The translations under genes were made by a program, and so were the position numbers. DNA of 64,000 nucleotides from NCBI GenBank assembly GCA_031553775.1, contig JAVBLA010000021.1, positions 69,934-133,933 of the forward strand, written 5' to 3'. The stretch is from JAISFI01 sp031553775. GTDB taxonomy: Bacteria > Bacteroidota > Bacteroidia > Bacteroidales > Azobacteroidaceae. Shown one piece after another: positions 26,203-35,532 of this stretch (the stretch's first letter is position 1; each line of letters begins with the position of its first letter). The notes under the pieces were generated by a model. That model was not told where the DNA came from. It did not search any database and worked only from the letters and a program-made list of their open reading frames with translations.

Positions 26203-28794
26203 ATGAGCTGCCGTACACCTTTTAAATTCAGGTATTGGGGAATTTCGTTAGCCGCTCTGCCCGCGTTGTCGGCAGTGGCCGAAAAGCCGAATATCATTCT
26301 GATTATGGCAGATGATATGGGCTTTTCAGATCTTGGTTGCTATGGAAGCGAAATTACTACTCCCAACCTGGATGGTCTGGCTCAAAACGGAATACGTTAT
26401 ACTAATTTTTATAATGGTGCCAGAAGCTGTCCTACAAGAGCCGCTTTGATGACGGGTTTGTATGCGCATCAGGCCGGTATGGGCTGGATGACTGCCGCCT
26501 ATGAAGGAGACGGCCCTTACCAGGGCGACCTGAGCCGTAACGCCGTAACTATCGCCGAATATCTGAAAGGGGGAGGTTATAAGACCTATATGACGGGGAA
26601 ATGGCATCTTTCCAATCACAGGAATGTGAATGAGAAAATAGCCGATAACTGGCCCTGCCAACGCGGATTCGACCGGTATTTCGGAATTGTGGGAGGTGCA
26701 GCCAATTATTTTACTCCTACGATTAACAGCGATAATAAATCTTATAAAGCTCCGGCTGATTTTTATCTGACAGATGCTATCAGTGATTCCACGGTGGCTT
26801 TTATCGGGCAACAGAACGAATCGCAGCCGTTCTTTATGTATGTTGCTTATAATGCGCCGCATTGGCCACTACAGGCTCGCCCGGCAGATATTGCCAAATA
26901 CGATGGGAAATATGATATAGGATGGGATGTTCTTCGTGCGAATCGCCTGCAAAAACAAAAAGGGATGGGTCTGATCGACGACCGGTATACGCTGACTCCC
27001 CGTGATAAGCAGGTCAATGCCTGGACCGCCGAAACGAAGAAAGCAGAATTTGCCAAGCGGATGCAGATCTATGCGGCTCAGATAGAGGTAATGGACCAGG
27101 GGATCGGAAGGATCGTACAGGCTTTGCGGGACAAAGGTATGCTGGAAAATACCATCATCATGTTTTTGAGTGACAATGGCGCCTGTGCGGAAATGCAGAG
27201 CAGTGGAGCCAGCAAAGAGGTAACCGGAGCCGAAGATACTTATGAAAGCTACCGCCGTCACTGGGCGAACGCCAGTAATACGCCTTACCGGGAATACAAA
27301 CATTTTGCCCACGAAGGAGGAATCAAAACGCCTTTTATTGTTCACTGGCCCGGAGGTATAACCAGAACAACCGGAGGATATGAACAAAGCACGGGACACC
27401 TGATCGATGTGTTCCGTACCATCGAAGATATTACGGGTATTGCTTATCCCGATATTTATAACGGGAATACGATCATTCCCCTGCAGGGACAAAGTATGTT
27501 GCCGCATTTCAAGGGCATTCCCACTCAACGGGAGCCGGTTTTTTGGGAACATGAGGGAAATATTGCCGTCCGCCAGGGCGACTGGAAACTGGTTTCCATG
27601 CCGGGAACCGGTGCAGAGGCTCCCGGGAAACTGGAATTGTACAACCTGGCAAACGATCCTACGGAATTGAACGATCTGGCCAATAGCAATCCGCAAAAAA
27701 AGCAGGAACTATGGGATATGTGGCTCAACTGGGCGGAAGAAAAAGATGTATACCCCCTGAATACGATCAAACAGGCTACCCGCGAAGACCAGGAATGGCG
27801 CTATCTGAACGGGGAATTCAATGCAGGTATGTCCGGATGGACATTTAAAACAACGGGAACCGGCAGTGCCGGTTGTAACCTGAATAAGTCGAATGAAATA
27901 TCGGGTACTTATTCGGCTCAAATCAATGTGACCCAGACTGGCGAAAAACCGAATAATATCATCTTTTTCTGGCCTTTGGACCTGCAGTCGGGCGAACGTT
28001 GCAAAATCCGCTTCAAGGCGAAATCCGATCGACCGGTTGCAATGTTATTGCGCCTCGAAAAAAACAGCGGCAATTATTCGAAAGTCATCGATGAATCGAT
28101 AGATATTACGGAACAGATAACAACCTATGAGTATGATTCCAGCGTAGTTCCCGCCGGGGAAGAATACCGGATCGGATTTTATTTCGGCTCGTCTGTGCCT
28201 TCCACGGTTTGGTTGGATGCTGTAGAACTGATATTTATCAATGAACCGGCGCTTTCTCCTACCTGGGATTTCAAATCTATTGCCGGTGCATCTTATGCAG
28301 TGACATTCAAGGGGTCTGCCGCACAGTTGAAAACTCCGGTGACCGTTTCTCTGAAAAAGGCAGGTAATCCGCAGGAAGTCTGTTTCTCACAGGTGGTTAA
28401 CCTCAGGAAAACCAAACAGGATTTCCGGTTGGAACTTCCGTCTCCCGCCGGCGATGAAAAAATGTTCATCCAGTTCGAATATCCGGTATATGCTACCCAG
28501 GATTGTCTGATTGAACAGTTGAACCTTGAAGTAAATGAAGGCTCCTCTCTGGAAGATACCGGGTTAGCTGCTTTATACCGGATCGAAAAAACCGGATATC
28601 AAACTGTCCGCATTATTGCTATCGGTTCCGACCGGTTGTTCCGGGCAGAGTTATTCGATTTGAATGGAAACAGGATCGACGATCGTAACGGACAAGCCGG
28701 TGCAATCACTCTGTATGCCTTTGCTTCAGGTACTTATATCGTCCGGATTTCGGAAGAAAAAGAAATCATTTCAGTGAAAAAAATAGTGTTGTAA
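26203..28794 (+). CDS. Ser-type sulfatase with carbohydrate-binding domains and T9SS sorting domain
   Basis: The 863-residue protein starts at the ATG at 26203. After a signal peptide (to about 25), the sulfatase domain (about 27-525) has ADDMGFSDLGCYG, the motif SCPTRAALMTG with Ser two residues before Pro as the modified residue, and GKWHLSNH. A beta-sandwich, CBM-like domain follows (about 534-685, opening LNGEFNAGMSGW), then a second sandwich and a T9SS sorting domain (about 785-863, ending SVKKIVL). The first 680 residues are closely paralogous to the minus-strand gene at 40900, which carries GH43 instead of the sorting tail. It is predicted to desulfate polymer at the cell surface. Confidence 0.9.
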   Translation: MSCRTPFKFRYWGISLAALPALSAVAEKPNIILIMADDMGFSDLGCYGSEITTPNLDGLAQNGIRYTNFYNGARSCPTRAALMTGLYAHQAGMGWMTAAYEGDGPYQGDLSRNAVTIAEYLKGGGYKTYMTGKWHLSNHRNVNEKIADNWPCQRGFDRYFGIVGGAANYFTPTINSDNKSYKAPADFYLTDAISDSTVAFIGQQNESQPFFMYVAYNAPHWPLQARPADIAKYDGKYDIGWDVLRANRLQKQKGMGLIDDRYTLTPRDKQVNAWTAETKKAEFAKRMQIYAAQIEVMDQGIGRIVQALRDKGMLENTIIMFLSDNGACAEMQSSGASKEVTGAEDTYESYRRHWANASNTPYREYKHFAHEGGIKTPFIVHWPGGITRTTGGYEQSTGHLIDVFRTIEDITGIAYPDIYNGNTIIPLQGQSMLPHFKGIPTQREPVFWEHEGNIAVRQGDWKLVSMPGTGAEAPGKLELYNLANDPTELNDLANSNPQKKQELWDMWLNWAEEKDVYPLNTIKQATREDQEWRYLNGEFNAGMSGWTFKTTGTGSAGCNLNKSNEISGTYSAQINVTQTGEKPNNIIFFWPLDLQSGERCKIRFKAKSDRPVAMLLRLEKNSGNYSKVIDESIDITEQITTYEYDSSVVPAGEEYRIGFYFGSSVPSTVWLDAVELIFINEPALSPTWDFKSIAGASYAVTFKGSAAQLKTPVTVSLKKAGNPQEVCFSQVVNLRKTKQDFRLELPSPAGDEKMFIQFEYPVYATQDCLIEQLNLEVNEGSSLEDTGLAALYRIEKTGYQTVRIIAIGSDRLFRAELFDLNGNRIDDRNGQAGAITLYAFASGTYIVRISEEKEIISVKKIVL

Positions 28795-28881
28795 ATTCTA
28801 ATAAAAAAAAGTGGAATCAAAAGGAAATTTTTTACTTTTCGTTTTTCACTTTCAAATGGTTAAATTTTAAATGAATAAAAA

Positions 28882-29769
28882 ATGAAAAAGATTTACTTGG
28901 TTTTAGTGGTGTTTTTTAGTGTTGTTTTTTTGAACTTGAGTGCTCAGACAGGGGAGATTTTGTATGATATGGATTTCTCTTCGACAGAATGTTTAGATGC
29001 TTTTCAAACGGCAATATCCAAATATGATCCTATTCCTGATGTAACAGATATAAGATCAATTGCTACTGGAAGTTCCCTTGAAGTAAAAGCAGGTACAGTA
29101 GTAAATGATTTTAAATTCAGCGGGACTATTCATACCTGTAATGAATATTTGACATCAGGGCTATGGACATCAGCGTCATTTACCTCTGTTTGCGGAAGAG
29201 AGTTCAGTTATGATTTCCGGTTGCGGAATGGCAATGACACGTATATTGAATCTCCGAATGTTTCGGATTCCGTAATCGTTTATGTTTATGCCCGAAACGT
29301 ACATGCTACTACGACTAGTGCTCTTAATCTCGATGTAAATGACGGAACAGGTTGGACTACTTTGAACACTTGGTCCGTACCTGGATATACTAAGGTAACA
29401 ACTACAGATACTCTATTGACTTATAATATATACAAGGAAGGAGATTATTCTTTAAGATTATTTAGAAAAGAATCCAGATTTATGAATATTTTCCGGATTG
29501 TAATTGAAAAATATGAGAAGGATGATTCTTCCATTGGAATAGCAAACAGCAATAAAATGATTATCCTTGGTGGCAAACAATCCATCCGTATTGAATCTGA
29601 TTCTCAGGAAATGATGAATGTACAGGTGATGGATTTACTGGGAAAAACAATACTCAAAACCCAAACGGCAGAAAATCATATCTCTTTACCGGCTGTTACT
29701 CCAGGAGTTTATTTAGTTAAATTGAAAACTTCTGAAGGGGAATTTGTGCAAAAAGTAATGATCAAATAA
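28882..29769 (+). CDS. T9SS-sorted beta-sandwich protein, paralogue 1 of 5
   Basis: The 295-residue protein has a signal peptide (1-21, ending LSAQ), a sandwich domain of about 190 residues, and a T9SS sorting domain (about 218-295, ending VQKVMIK). The sandwich opens with ILYDMDFSS and ends FRIVIEKYEK. Shared marks with the other four are the acidic-FSS start, a YDFRLRNGNDTYIESP-like strand, a YVYARN strand and the IFRIxIEKY end. No catalytic motif is visible, so it is likely a carbohydrate- or cell-wall-binding surface protein. It is the last gene of operon C and is followed by terminator hairpins. It is the most divergent of the five. Confidence 0.75.
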   Translation: MKKIYLVLVVFFSVVFLNLSAQTGEILYDMDFSSTECLDAFQTAISKYDPIPDVTDIRSIATGSSLEVKAGTVVNDFKFSGTIHTCNEYLTSGLWTSASFTSVCGREFSYDFRLRNGNDTYIESPNVSDSVIVYVYARNVHATTTSALNLDVNDGTGWTTLNTWSVPGYTKVTTTDTLLTYNIYKEGDYSLRLFRKESRFMNIFRIVIEKYEKDDSSIGIANSNKMIILGGKQSIRIESDSQEMMNVQVMDLLGKTILKTQTAENHISLPAVTPGVYLVKLKTSEGEFVQKVMIK

Positions 29770-29801
29770 ACAGTTTTAGGAATAAATAATTTTTTGATTA
29801 A

Positions 29802-29831
29802 AATAAACAGGAGTTTGGTTTCCTGTTTATT
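29802..29831 (+). terminator. terminator of operon C
   Basis: Arms 29802-29812 and 29821-29831 form an 11-bp stem with an 8-nt loop. A second hairpin (about 29838-29866) follows and runs into a T-rich tract. The rest of the interval to 30010 holds operator D. Confidence 0.65.
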
Positions 29832-29921
29832 GACTGATGCAGACAGTAGCAAAGATTTGTTGCTGTCTGTATTATTTTTATGATTATCCGCCTCTACTGT
29901 ATATCAATCGTTTTATCTCCT

Positions 29922-29985
29922 GAACATCCGTGCTATAAATGCGAAAAATAGTACCTGCCTCTCATAGAATCTCATCGTATCTTTA
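29922..29985 (+). promoter_or_regulatory. PUL operator/promoter D (sulfatase-beta-helix gene)
   Basis: Distal GAACATCCGTGC (29922), proximal GAAAAATAGTAC (29943, one mismatch in the core), then TATCTTTA (29978), with the same 21- and 35-bp spacing. Its position before the ATG at 30011 argues against the in-frame ATG at 29939, which lies inside the operator. Confidence 0.75.
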
Positions 29986-30010
29986 TCCCGTAAATTTTAA
30001 ACGCCATGAG

Positions 30011-32728
30011 ATGAAGAACACAATACCTAATTATTTGAAAACGGTAGCAGGTCTGGTAACATTAATTCCTTCCGTTACCCTGGCCAATCCTGCAGATACA
30101 AAACCCAATGTTTTACTGATCGTTATGGACGACATGTGCGATTGGCACCATTATTTAGGCGGCCATAGCCAGGTGATTACTCCCAATCTGGACCGTTTGT
30201 CCAAACGAGGAGTGTTTTTTTCAAACGCTTATTGCGGAGCCCCGCTGTCTAATCCTTCGCGGGCTTCGATGCTTACAAATCTGCCTCCATATGTGACGGG
30301 AATCTACAATAACGAAAATAACTGGCAGGATTCTCCGCAGGCAAGCAGCGCACTGGCTATGCCGGATCAATTCAAACAAAACGGTTATACTACCTATGTG
30401 GCCGGAAAATTGTATCATACCAAGCCGACGAATGCCAAGCTGAACCAGGTGTGGGACGATTGGACCAATCTTGATGGGGGATACGGTCCCTGGCCTACCA
30501 CCAATACCTATCCGGGTCGTACCGGCAAATGGGAAAATATCCAGGAATGGACCGGTCCGGACTCGGATCATCCGGATATCCGGAACTCTCAGAAAATTTT
30601 GGATTTTGTGAAGAAACCGTACAGTAAACCATTTTTTTGTGCCATGGGTTTTTACCGCCCGCATACTCCCTATAATGCTCCTAAACGGTATTACGATCTG
30701 TATGATGCAGATACTATCAAAGTGCCGGAAACGATTCCCGACGATCTGGACGATATACCCAAGTATGGATACGACAAGTTTATCAAGGCGAATGTTTCTT
30801 TCCAGCAGTTGCTCGGGTCTGGCGATCAGCACTTGTGGCGCGAACGGGTAAAAGCCTATATGGCTTGTGTGAGTTTTGCCGACGACCGGATCGGAATGAT
30901 CCTCGATGCGCTCGATAATTCTCCGAATGCAGATAATACAATTATTGTTGTGGTAGGAGACAACGGATTTCATCACGGAGAAAAACAACGCTGGGGAAAA
31001 TCGGCCCTCTGGAGAGAAGCCAGTCATGTTCCGATGATGGTAGTAGGGCCTAAGAACGGAAGTTTCCTGCAGGGAGGTCGTTGTGATGCCATTGTCAGTC
31101 TCCTGGATGTGTATCCTACTTTGAACGATCTGTGCGGATTATCGGAAGTTACTACACAGAAAATGTATGGAAAATCGGTTCGCTCTCTATTGGAAGATCC
31201 GCAACAGCCATGGGACAAACCCGTAGTCGTTTCTTATCTTCCGGGCAATTTTGCCGTACATTCCAACGATTGGTCCTATATCCAGTATGCCGATGGTTCC
31301 GAAGAGTTGTATGCCACTTCCGATGAAAACGAATATTACAATCTGGCCGGCAATTTGCAATACGCTTCGGTCAAGGCGAATATGAAAAGCTATCTTCCGG
31401 AAAATAAACAACGGATTATCTATGTTAAGCCGAATGGCACCAGTAACGGAGATTCATGGAACGATGCGGCCAACCTGACCGATGGAATTTCTATAGCCAA
31501 CCAGTCTGAAAATATGACGAATCACCAGCTTTGGCTGGCTAAAGGTACCTATGCGGTAAATGCGACTATTGATTTTGATAATCTTCAGATATATGGTGGT
31601 TTTGCCGGAACAGAAATCAAACAGGAAGAACGTAACTGGTATATTAATTCCACAATACTGGATGGTGGCGGTGCCATTTCCCTGATAAGGACAAAGGGTG
31701 CCGGTAACGCCTTAGCCGACGGTATTGTCATCCAGAATGGATCGTCTGCTGAGAATGGAGGCGCAGCAGCCATCTCCAAAAACAGCACCTTGAAAAATTG
31801 TATCATCCGAAACAATAAAACCACCGGATCTGCACACGGAGGAGGCATTAGTGTGGGAAACGGCACCAATATCATTGAAAATTGCCTGATTATTAATAAT
31901 ACTTCGGCCGGAAACGGAGGTGGAGTGCAGTTAGGTGGTGGTTCAACTGCCGTAATTATTAACTCGACAATTGCACAGAATGTGGCTAACAATACACATA
32001 AAGGCGCCGGTATTGGTATTGCATCTCCTGTTAGTTTCGGAAATACTACAACATTGAGTCTATATAATTCTATTATTCATAATAATAAAACAGTCGGTGG
32101 CGATTTTATCGGCATTGCCCGCAACCAGGGTGATGTCAATCTGATTAACCTGGAAGATCCTGCCAATCCGGGCTCTTTCAAAACGATCGATGCGGATTGC
32201 TCCAATTCGGCTGTGGAGACCACTACCAATAAATTCACTTTCGATCATTTTACCGGAAACATCCAATTGAACCAGTCGACAGAAACACCGATGTTCACAT
32301 CTCCTTCAACGGTTTTCGGCCAGGTGCTTGCAACAAATGCCACCGCCTATAACGATATGCTGAATGCTTCTTATGCCCTTCGTTCCAATTCACCCTGTAT
32401 AGATAAGGGTAACAATGAATACTCGTCGGAAATATACGACTTGGCCTGTACTCCCAGAATTAATGGGACCATCGATATGGGAGCTTACGAATATTCCGAC
32501 GGTTCGGGCTTCACTCCTGCAAAGAGAAACGGAGAACTGACGGCTTTCCGGCGTGGCGACCGGCTGATGGTTATCGGTACCAAACCCGGTGAAACGATCC
32601 GGGTATATACTGCCTCCGGAATAATGCTTAAAGAAGTACCGGCAGAAGCCGGGGCTACCTCTGCTGTTGTCCCGCAAATGGGAATATTGCTGATAGAAAC
32701 ACCTTCCGGACAGGTGAAGGTAAAATAA
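30011..32728 (+). CDS. Ser-type sulfatase fused to a right-handed beta-helix and T9SS-like tail
   Basis: The 905-residue protein starts at 30011 with a signal peptide to about residue 26. The sulfatase domain (about 30-475) has VLLIVMDDMCDW, the active-site motif LSNPSRASMLTN with Ser as the modified residue, GDNGFHHGEKQRWGK and a C-terminal YNLAGNLQ, as in iduronate-2-sulfatase-like members. From about 478 to 815 follows a choice-of-anchor-Q/right-handed beta-helix region (IIYVKPNGTSNGDSWNDAAN, IYGGFAGTE, then Asn/Gly-rich coils). The last 85 residues resemble a sorting domain ending PSGQVKVK. The helix may bind or cleave polysaccharide; no lyase residues are evident. It is transcribed alone under operator D. 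Confidence 0.85.
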   Translation: MKNTIPNYLKTVAGLVTLIPSVTLANPADTKPNVLLIVMDDMCDWHHYLGGHSQVITPNLDRLSKRGVFFSNAYCGAPLSNPSRASMLTNLPPYVTGIYNNENNWQDSPQASSALAMPDQFKQNGYTTYVAGKLYHTKPTNAKLNQVWDDWTNLDGGYGPWPTTNTYPGRTGKWENIQEWTGPDSDHPDIRNSQKILDFVKKPYSKPFFCAMGFYRPHTPYNAPKRYYDLYDADTIKVPETIPDDLDDIPKYGYDKFIKANVSFQQLLGSGDQHLWRERVKAYMACVSFADDRIGMILDALDNSPNADNTIIVVVGDNGFHHGEKQRWGKSALWREASHVPMMVVGPKNGSFLQGGRCDAIVSLLDVYPTLNDLCGLSEVTTQKMYGKSVRSLLEDPQQPWDKPVVVSYLPGNFAVHSNDWSYIQYADGSEELYATSDENEYYNLAGNLQYASVKANMKSYLPENKQRIIYVKPNGTSNGDSWNDAANLTDGISIANQSENMTNHQLWLAKGTYAVNATIDFDNLQIYGGFAGTEIKQEERNWYINSTILDGGGAISLIRTKGAGNALADGIVIQNGSSAENGGAAAISKNSTLKNCIIRNNKTTGSAHGGGISVGNGTNIIENCLIINNTSAGNGGGVQLGGGSTAVIINSTIAQNVANNTHKGAGIGIASPVSFGNTTTLSLYNSIIHNNKTVGGDFIGIARNQGDVNLINLEDPANPGSFKTIDADCSNSAVETTTNKFTFDHFTGNIQLNQSTETPMFTSPSTVFGQVLATNATAYNDMLNASYALRSNSPCIDKGNNEYSSEIYDLACTPRINGTIDMGAYEYSDGSGFTPAKRNGELTAFRRGDRLMVIGTKPGETIRVYTASGIMLKEVPAEAGATSAVVPQMGILLIETPSGQVKVK

Positions 32729-32742
32729 TGTTGTACCATAGC

Positions 32743-32806
32743 GAACATATATGCGAATTCTTCGAACAATGGTGAATGTCGAAGTCTGTATATCACATTA
32801 CATTTG
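32743..32806 (+). promoter_or_regulatory. PUL operator/promoter E (six-gene operon)
   Basis: Distal GAACATATATGC (32743), proximal GAACAATGGTGA (32764), TACATTTG (32799): 21 and 35 bp. It drives 32837 to 40649. Confidence 0.85.
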
Positions 32807-32836
32807 ATTCCTGTTTAATTTTTAAATGATAATATT

Positions 32837-33706
32837 ATGAATAAAAAATTACTTATTCCGTTTGTGATTGCTTTTTTCTCATTTTCTGCAGCTTTTGCTC
32901 AGGAGGTTTGGTTTGAAGAAGATTTTTCTTCTGATACGTGGCAAAGTGCCTTTAGTGATAAATTGTTAGATACCAGTCAAAATCCTTTGCCGGGTCTTCC
33001 TGGACCGGGAGAGAACAGAGGCTTCCCAACTGGTGAAGAATTCAATGGTTTTAAATTCGATGGAGCTTTGGTTCAGGTTAGTGTCGCAGAAAGTTCTCTG
33101 CCTTGTGTAGACAATCCCAACGATTATCACACATATGCTTTTAGATTGAGGAGTTCGGGTACCAGCTATATAGAGTTTCCTACCCAGGAAAATGCTGGTA
33201 CGATTTATATACATACCCGTTGTGGAAATGCTACTAACACCGGATCCTTTTATCTGGATAAGAAAAATTCATTGGATGCCTGGGAAAACTTGCAAAGTTT
33301 TACGGTACAACCAAGCAATGATTTGAAAGATAATGATGGAAATATAGTTCTGGATGAAGTTATTTCTTATAGTTTCAATATCAGTGAACCGGTTACACTC
33401 AGGATTAGCCGGAACAACCGCTTTGTTTCCATCTATAAAATCCGCTTGGAGAAGTATACGGAAAACAGTATTTCCTCTACCTTTGCCGACAATGTAAATG
33501 CCTATGTCAGCAATAAAACGGCATACATTTCAGGAGGATACACAGATCTGGATTTAACATTAACCGACCTGTCCGGCCGGAACATATTCCAGGCTAAAGT
33601 AAACGGAAACCAGGTAAACTTACCGGAAAACCTGCAAAAAGGAGTATATGTTTTGCAGTTATCCGGAACGGATGGAAAACTTACCAAAAAGATAATCATT
33701 GAATAA
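32837..33706 (+). CDS. T9SS-sorted beta-sandwich protein, paralogue 2 of 5
   Basis: The 289-residue protein has a signal peptide (1-21), a sandwich domain opening EVWFEEDFSSDTWQSAF and ending YKIRLEKYTEN, and a sorting domain (about 212-289) ending KKIIIE. YAFRLRSSGTSYIEFP, GTIYIHTR and LRISRNN are the family strands. No enzyme motif is visible. It is the first gene of operon E, 17 bp before the phosphoesterase fusion. It is probably displayed on the cell surface and may bind the PUL substrate; this is inference. Confidence 0.78.
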   Translation: MNKKLLIPFVIAFFSFSAAFAQEVWFEEDFSSDTWQSAFSDKLLDTSQNPLPGLPGPGENRGFPTGEEFNGFKFDGALVQVSVAESSLPCVDNPNDYHTYAFRLRSSGTSYIEFPTQENAGTIYIHTRCGNATNTGSFYLDKKNSLDAWENLQSFTVQPSNDLKDNDGNIVLDEVISYSFNISEPVTLRISRNNRFVSIYKIRLEKYTENSISSTFADNVNAYVSNKTAYISGGYTDLDLTLTDLSGRNIFQAKVNGNQVNLPENLQKGVYVLQLSGTDGKLTKKIIIE

Positions 33707-33723
33707 CAATAACAACTTTTATC

Positions 33724-35496
33724 ATGAAAAAAATTCTGTTATTTTTACTTACAGGCTTATTTCCTCTGCTCACACAAGCTGCAGAGTTACTTTTTGATGT
33801 CGATTTTACGCGCGATTCCACTGTTTGGAATACTGCTTTTCCGGAAACAACAGGCTCTCCCGATAAGATTGTCAAAGTAACCGGTTTGTCTATCGATTAT
33901 TGTTTGTTTTCGGGTACTTACGGAAAATTTAACCCGGGCACCTCTGTTTGCGCGCAACCGATCAGTAACGCCGTGCAACCCATGTATAACAATGCGAATC
34001 AACTGGTGTACCGCCGCTGGGCTTTCCGGATAGACCGGAATGATCCGGGAGTGAATTCTTCCCTCGAATTGCCGCAATTCGGCAGTGTGGGAAAAGTAAC
34101 CATATACTGCAAAAACGGAAATGCCGGGAATGAAGCGAGTTTCCTGATCCAGAAAAAAAGCGGAGATACCTGGGAAACGGTAAGAACTATTTATGTACCT
34201 CCTCATTATGAGCAAAATCTGGAATACCAGGTGGAAGAATACCTGAATATTGAGGGGCCGGTAGTCTTACGGATTGCCGAAGCCACCCGGAATATCCATG
34301 TTTACCAGGTGAAAGTACATGCATACGATCCGGCAGAACCGAAAGAAAAACCTTTCCGAGTGCTGATTGTTCCGGATACACAGTCGCTGGCCAATCGTCC
34401 GGAATGGAATCCAATGTACGGCGCTTTGGGTATATGGATCACCAACCAGGCCGATAGTCTCTTATTCGTTCTTCATGAAGGGGATATCACTCAAACGAAC
34501 AAAGACGACCAGTGGAAAATGGCTGCCGGTTCTTTCACGGCATTCAACGGAAAAAAGCTGCCGTTTGCATTTGTTTCCGGAAATCATGACCTCGGGTCGA
34601 ATTCGAATTCCCGTGTTTCTACGAAAATGAATACTTACATGCCTTATTCCCGCTATATCAGGAACGGGCATATAGGAGGAGTGTTCGAAGCGAACAAGAT
34701 CGACAATGCCTGGCACACTTTTGAAAAAGACGGATATAAATTTCTGGTCCTTTCTTTGGAATTTGCTCCGAGAAATAAGGTGGTAGAATGGGCGAAAACC
34801 GTTGTCCAGGAACATCCCAAGCATAATGTAATCCTCCTGACACATGCTTATATGAGTAATGGAAGCGCTCGTTTGTCAGGACCTTTTGACTCTTATGGAA
34901 TTTCAAATGATACAGGTGATGATGCCATCAATAACGGAGAAGATCTTTGGAATAAGTTGGTGAGGCTTTATCCGAACAGTATGTTCGTATTCAGCGGACA
35001 CGTAACGGGTAAAGGTTATGGATATCGTATGGATGAAGGATTTTACGGAAATAAGATCTATCAGTTTATGGCCAATTACCAGGGAGGAGTAGACGATATC
35101 ACCAATACGAACAACTGCTATGTGCGTATCATGGAACTCGATCCTGCTAATCATAAAATGTCTCTTCGGACTTATTCTCCTTATTTTAACCGCTATAACA
35201 ACATCACCGGACAAAAATTCGATTTCAATGATATTCAGTTTATCAAAGATGATACCCCGGTAAAAAAAATGCAGGCCGATGATAAAGTTCAATATTCGGT
35301 CGAAGGAAATAACCTGAAGGTGAAAAATCATTCCGGGAAAAAAGTAACGGTATCCGTCTACAATCTTCAGGGAGTAAAAATCAAACAAACTTCCGGATTT
35401 GAAATCAAAGATCTCAGTATTCCGAACCAGGGATGCTATCTGGTCTCTATCGATGGCCCCAATACCCCGGTAAGAGGCAAAATCTTAATCCCATAA
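33724..35496 (+). CDS. beta-sandwich paralogue 3 of 5 fused to a calcineurin-like phosphoesterase
   Basis: The 590-residue protein has a signal peptide (1-19) and a sandwich domain (about 20-205) with the ELLFDVDF start and YQVKVHAYDP end. A metallophosphoesterase domain follows (about 212-500), with LIVPDTQS, HEGDITQ, VSGNHDLGS, LLTHAYMS and FSGHVTG, covering the metal ligands of the superfamily. The C-terminal sorting domain (about 515-590) ends RGKILIP. It may remove phosphate groups from a glycan or nucleotide at the cell surface; the substrate is unknown. It sits between two standalone sandwich paralogues in operon E. Confidence 0.85.
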   Translation: MKKILLFLLTGLFPLLTQAAELLFDVDFTRDSTVWNTAFPETTGSPDKIVKVTGLSIDYCLFSGTYGKFNPGTSVCAQPISNAVQPMYNNANQLVYRRWAFRIDRNDPGVNSSLELPQFGSVGKVTIYCKNGNAGNEASFLIQKKSGDTWETVRTIYVPPHYEQNLEYQVEEYLNIEGPVVLRIAEATRNIHVYQVKVHAYDPAEPKEKPFRVLIVPDTQSLANRPEWNPMYGALGIWITNQADSLLFVLHEGDITQTNKDDQWKMAAGSFTAFNGKKLPFAFVSGNHDLGSNSNSRVSTKMNTYMPYSRYIRNGHIGGVFEANKIDNAWHTFEKDGYKFLVLSLEFAPRNKVVEWAKTVVQEHPKHNVILLTHAYMSNGSARLSGPFDSYGISNDTGDDAINNGEDLWNKLVRLYPNSMFVFSGHVTGKGYGYRMDEGFYGNKIYQFMANYQGGVDDITNTNNCYVRIMELDPANHKMSLRTYSPYFNRYNNITGQKFDFNDIQFIKDDTPVKKMQADDKVQYSVEGNNLKVKNHSGKKVTVSVYNLQGVKIKQTSGFEIKDLSIPNQGCYLVSIDGPNTPVRGKILIP

Positions 35497-35532
35497 AATT
35501 TTCAATTTTCAATTTTTAATTTTCAATTCTCC
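35497..35532. repeat. intergenic AATTTTC tract
   Basis: TTCAATTTTCAATTTTTAAT-type units fill the whole 36-bp gap between two coding sequences of operon E. The tract belongs to the same dispersed repeat type seen inside the sialidase-like gene and at three other gene borders. Confidence 0.75.

Noticed and set aside
26869..27696. 275-codon minus-strand frame inside the sulfatase at 26203
   Set aside because: It is antisense to a well-supported sulfatase and shows no domain or ribosome-binding site.
26203..28794. Cys in SCPTR as the catalytic sulfatase residue
   Set aside because: The modified residue lies two positions before Pro, which is Ser here; the Cys is one position before Pro.
29939..30010. 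Upstream ATG at 29939 for the sulfatase-beta-helix gene
   Set aside because: It lies inside operator D and upstream of the predicted transcript start; the ATG at 30011 gives a proper signal peptide.
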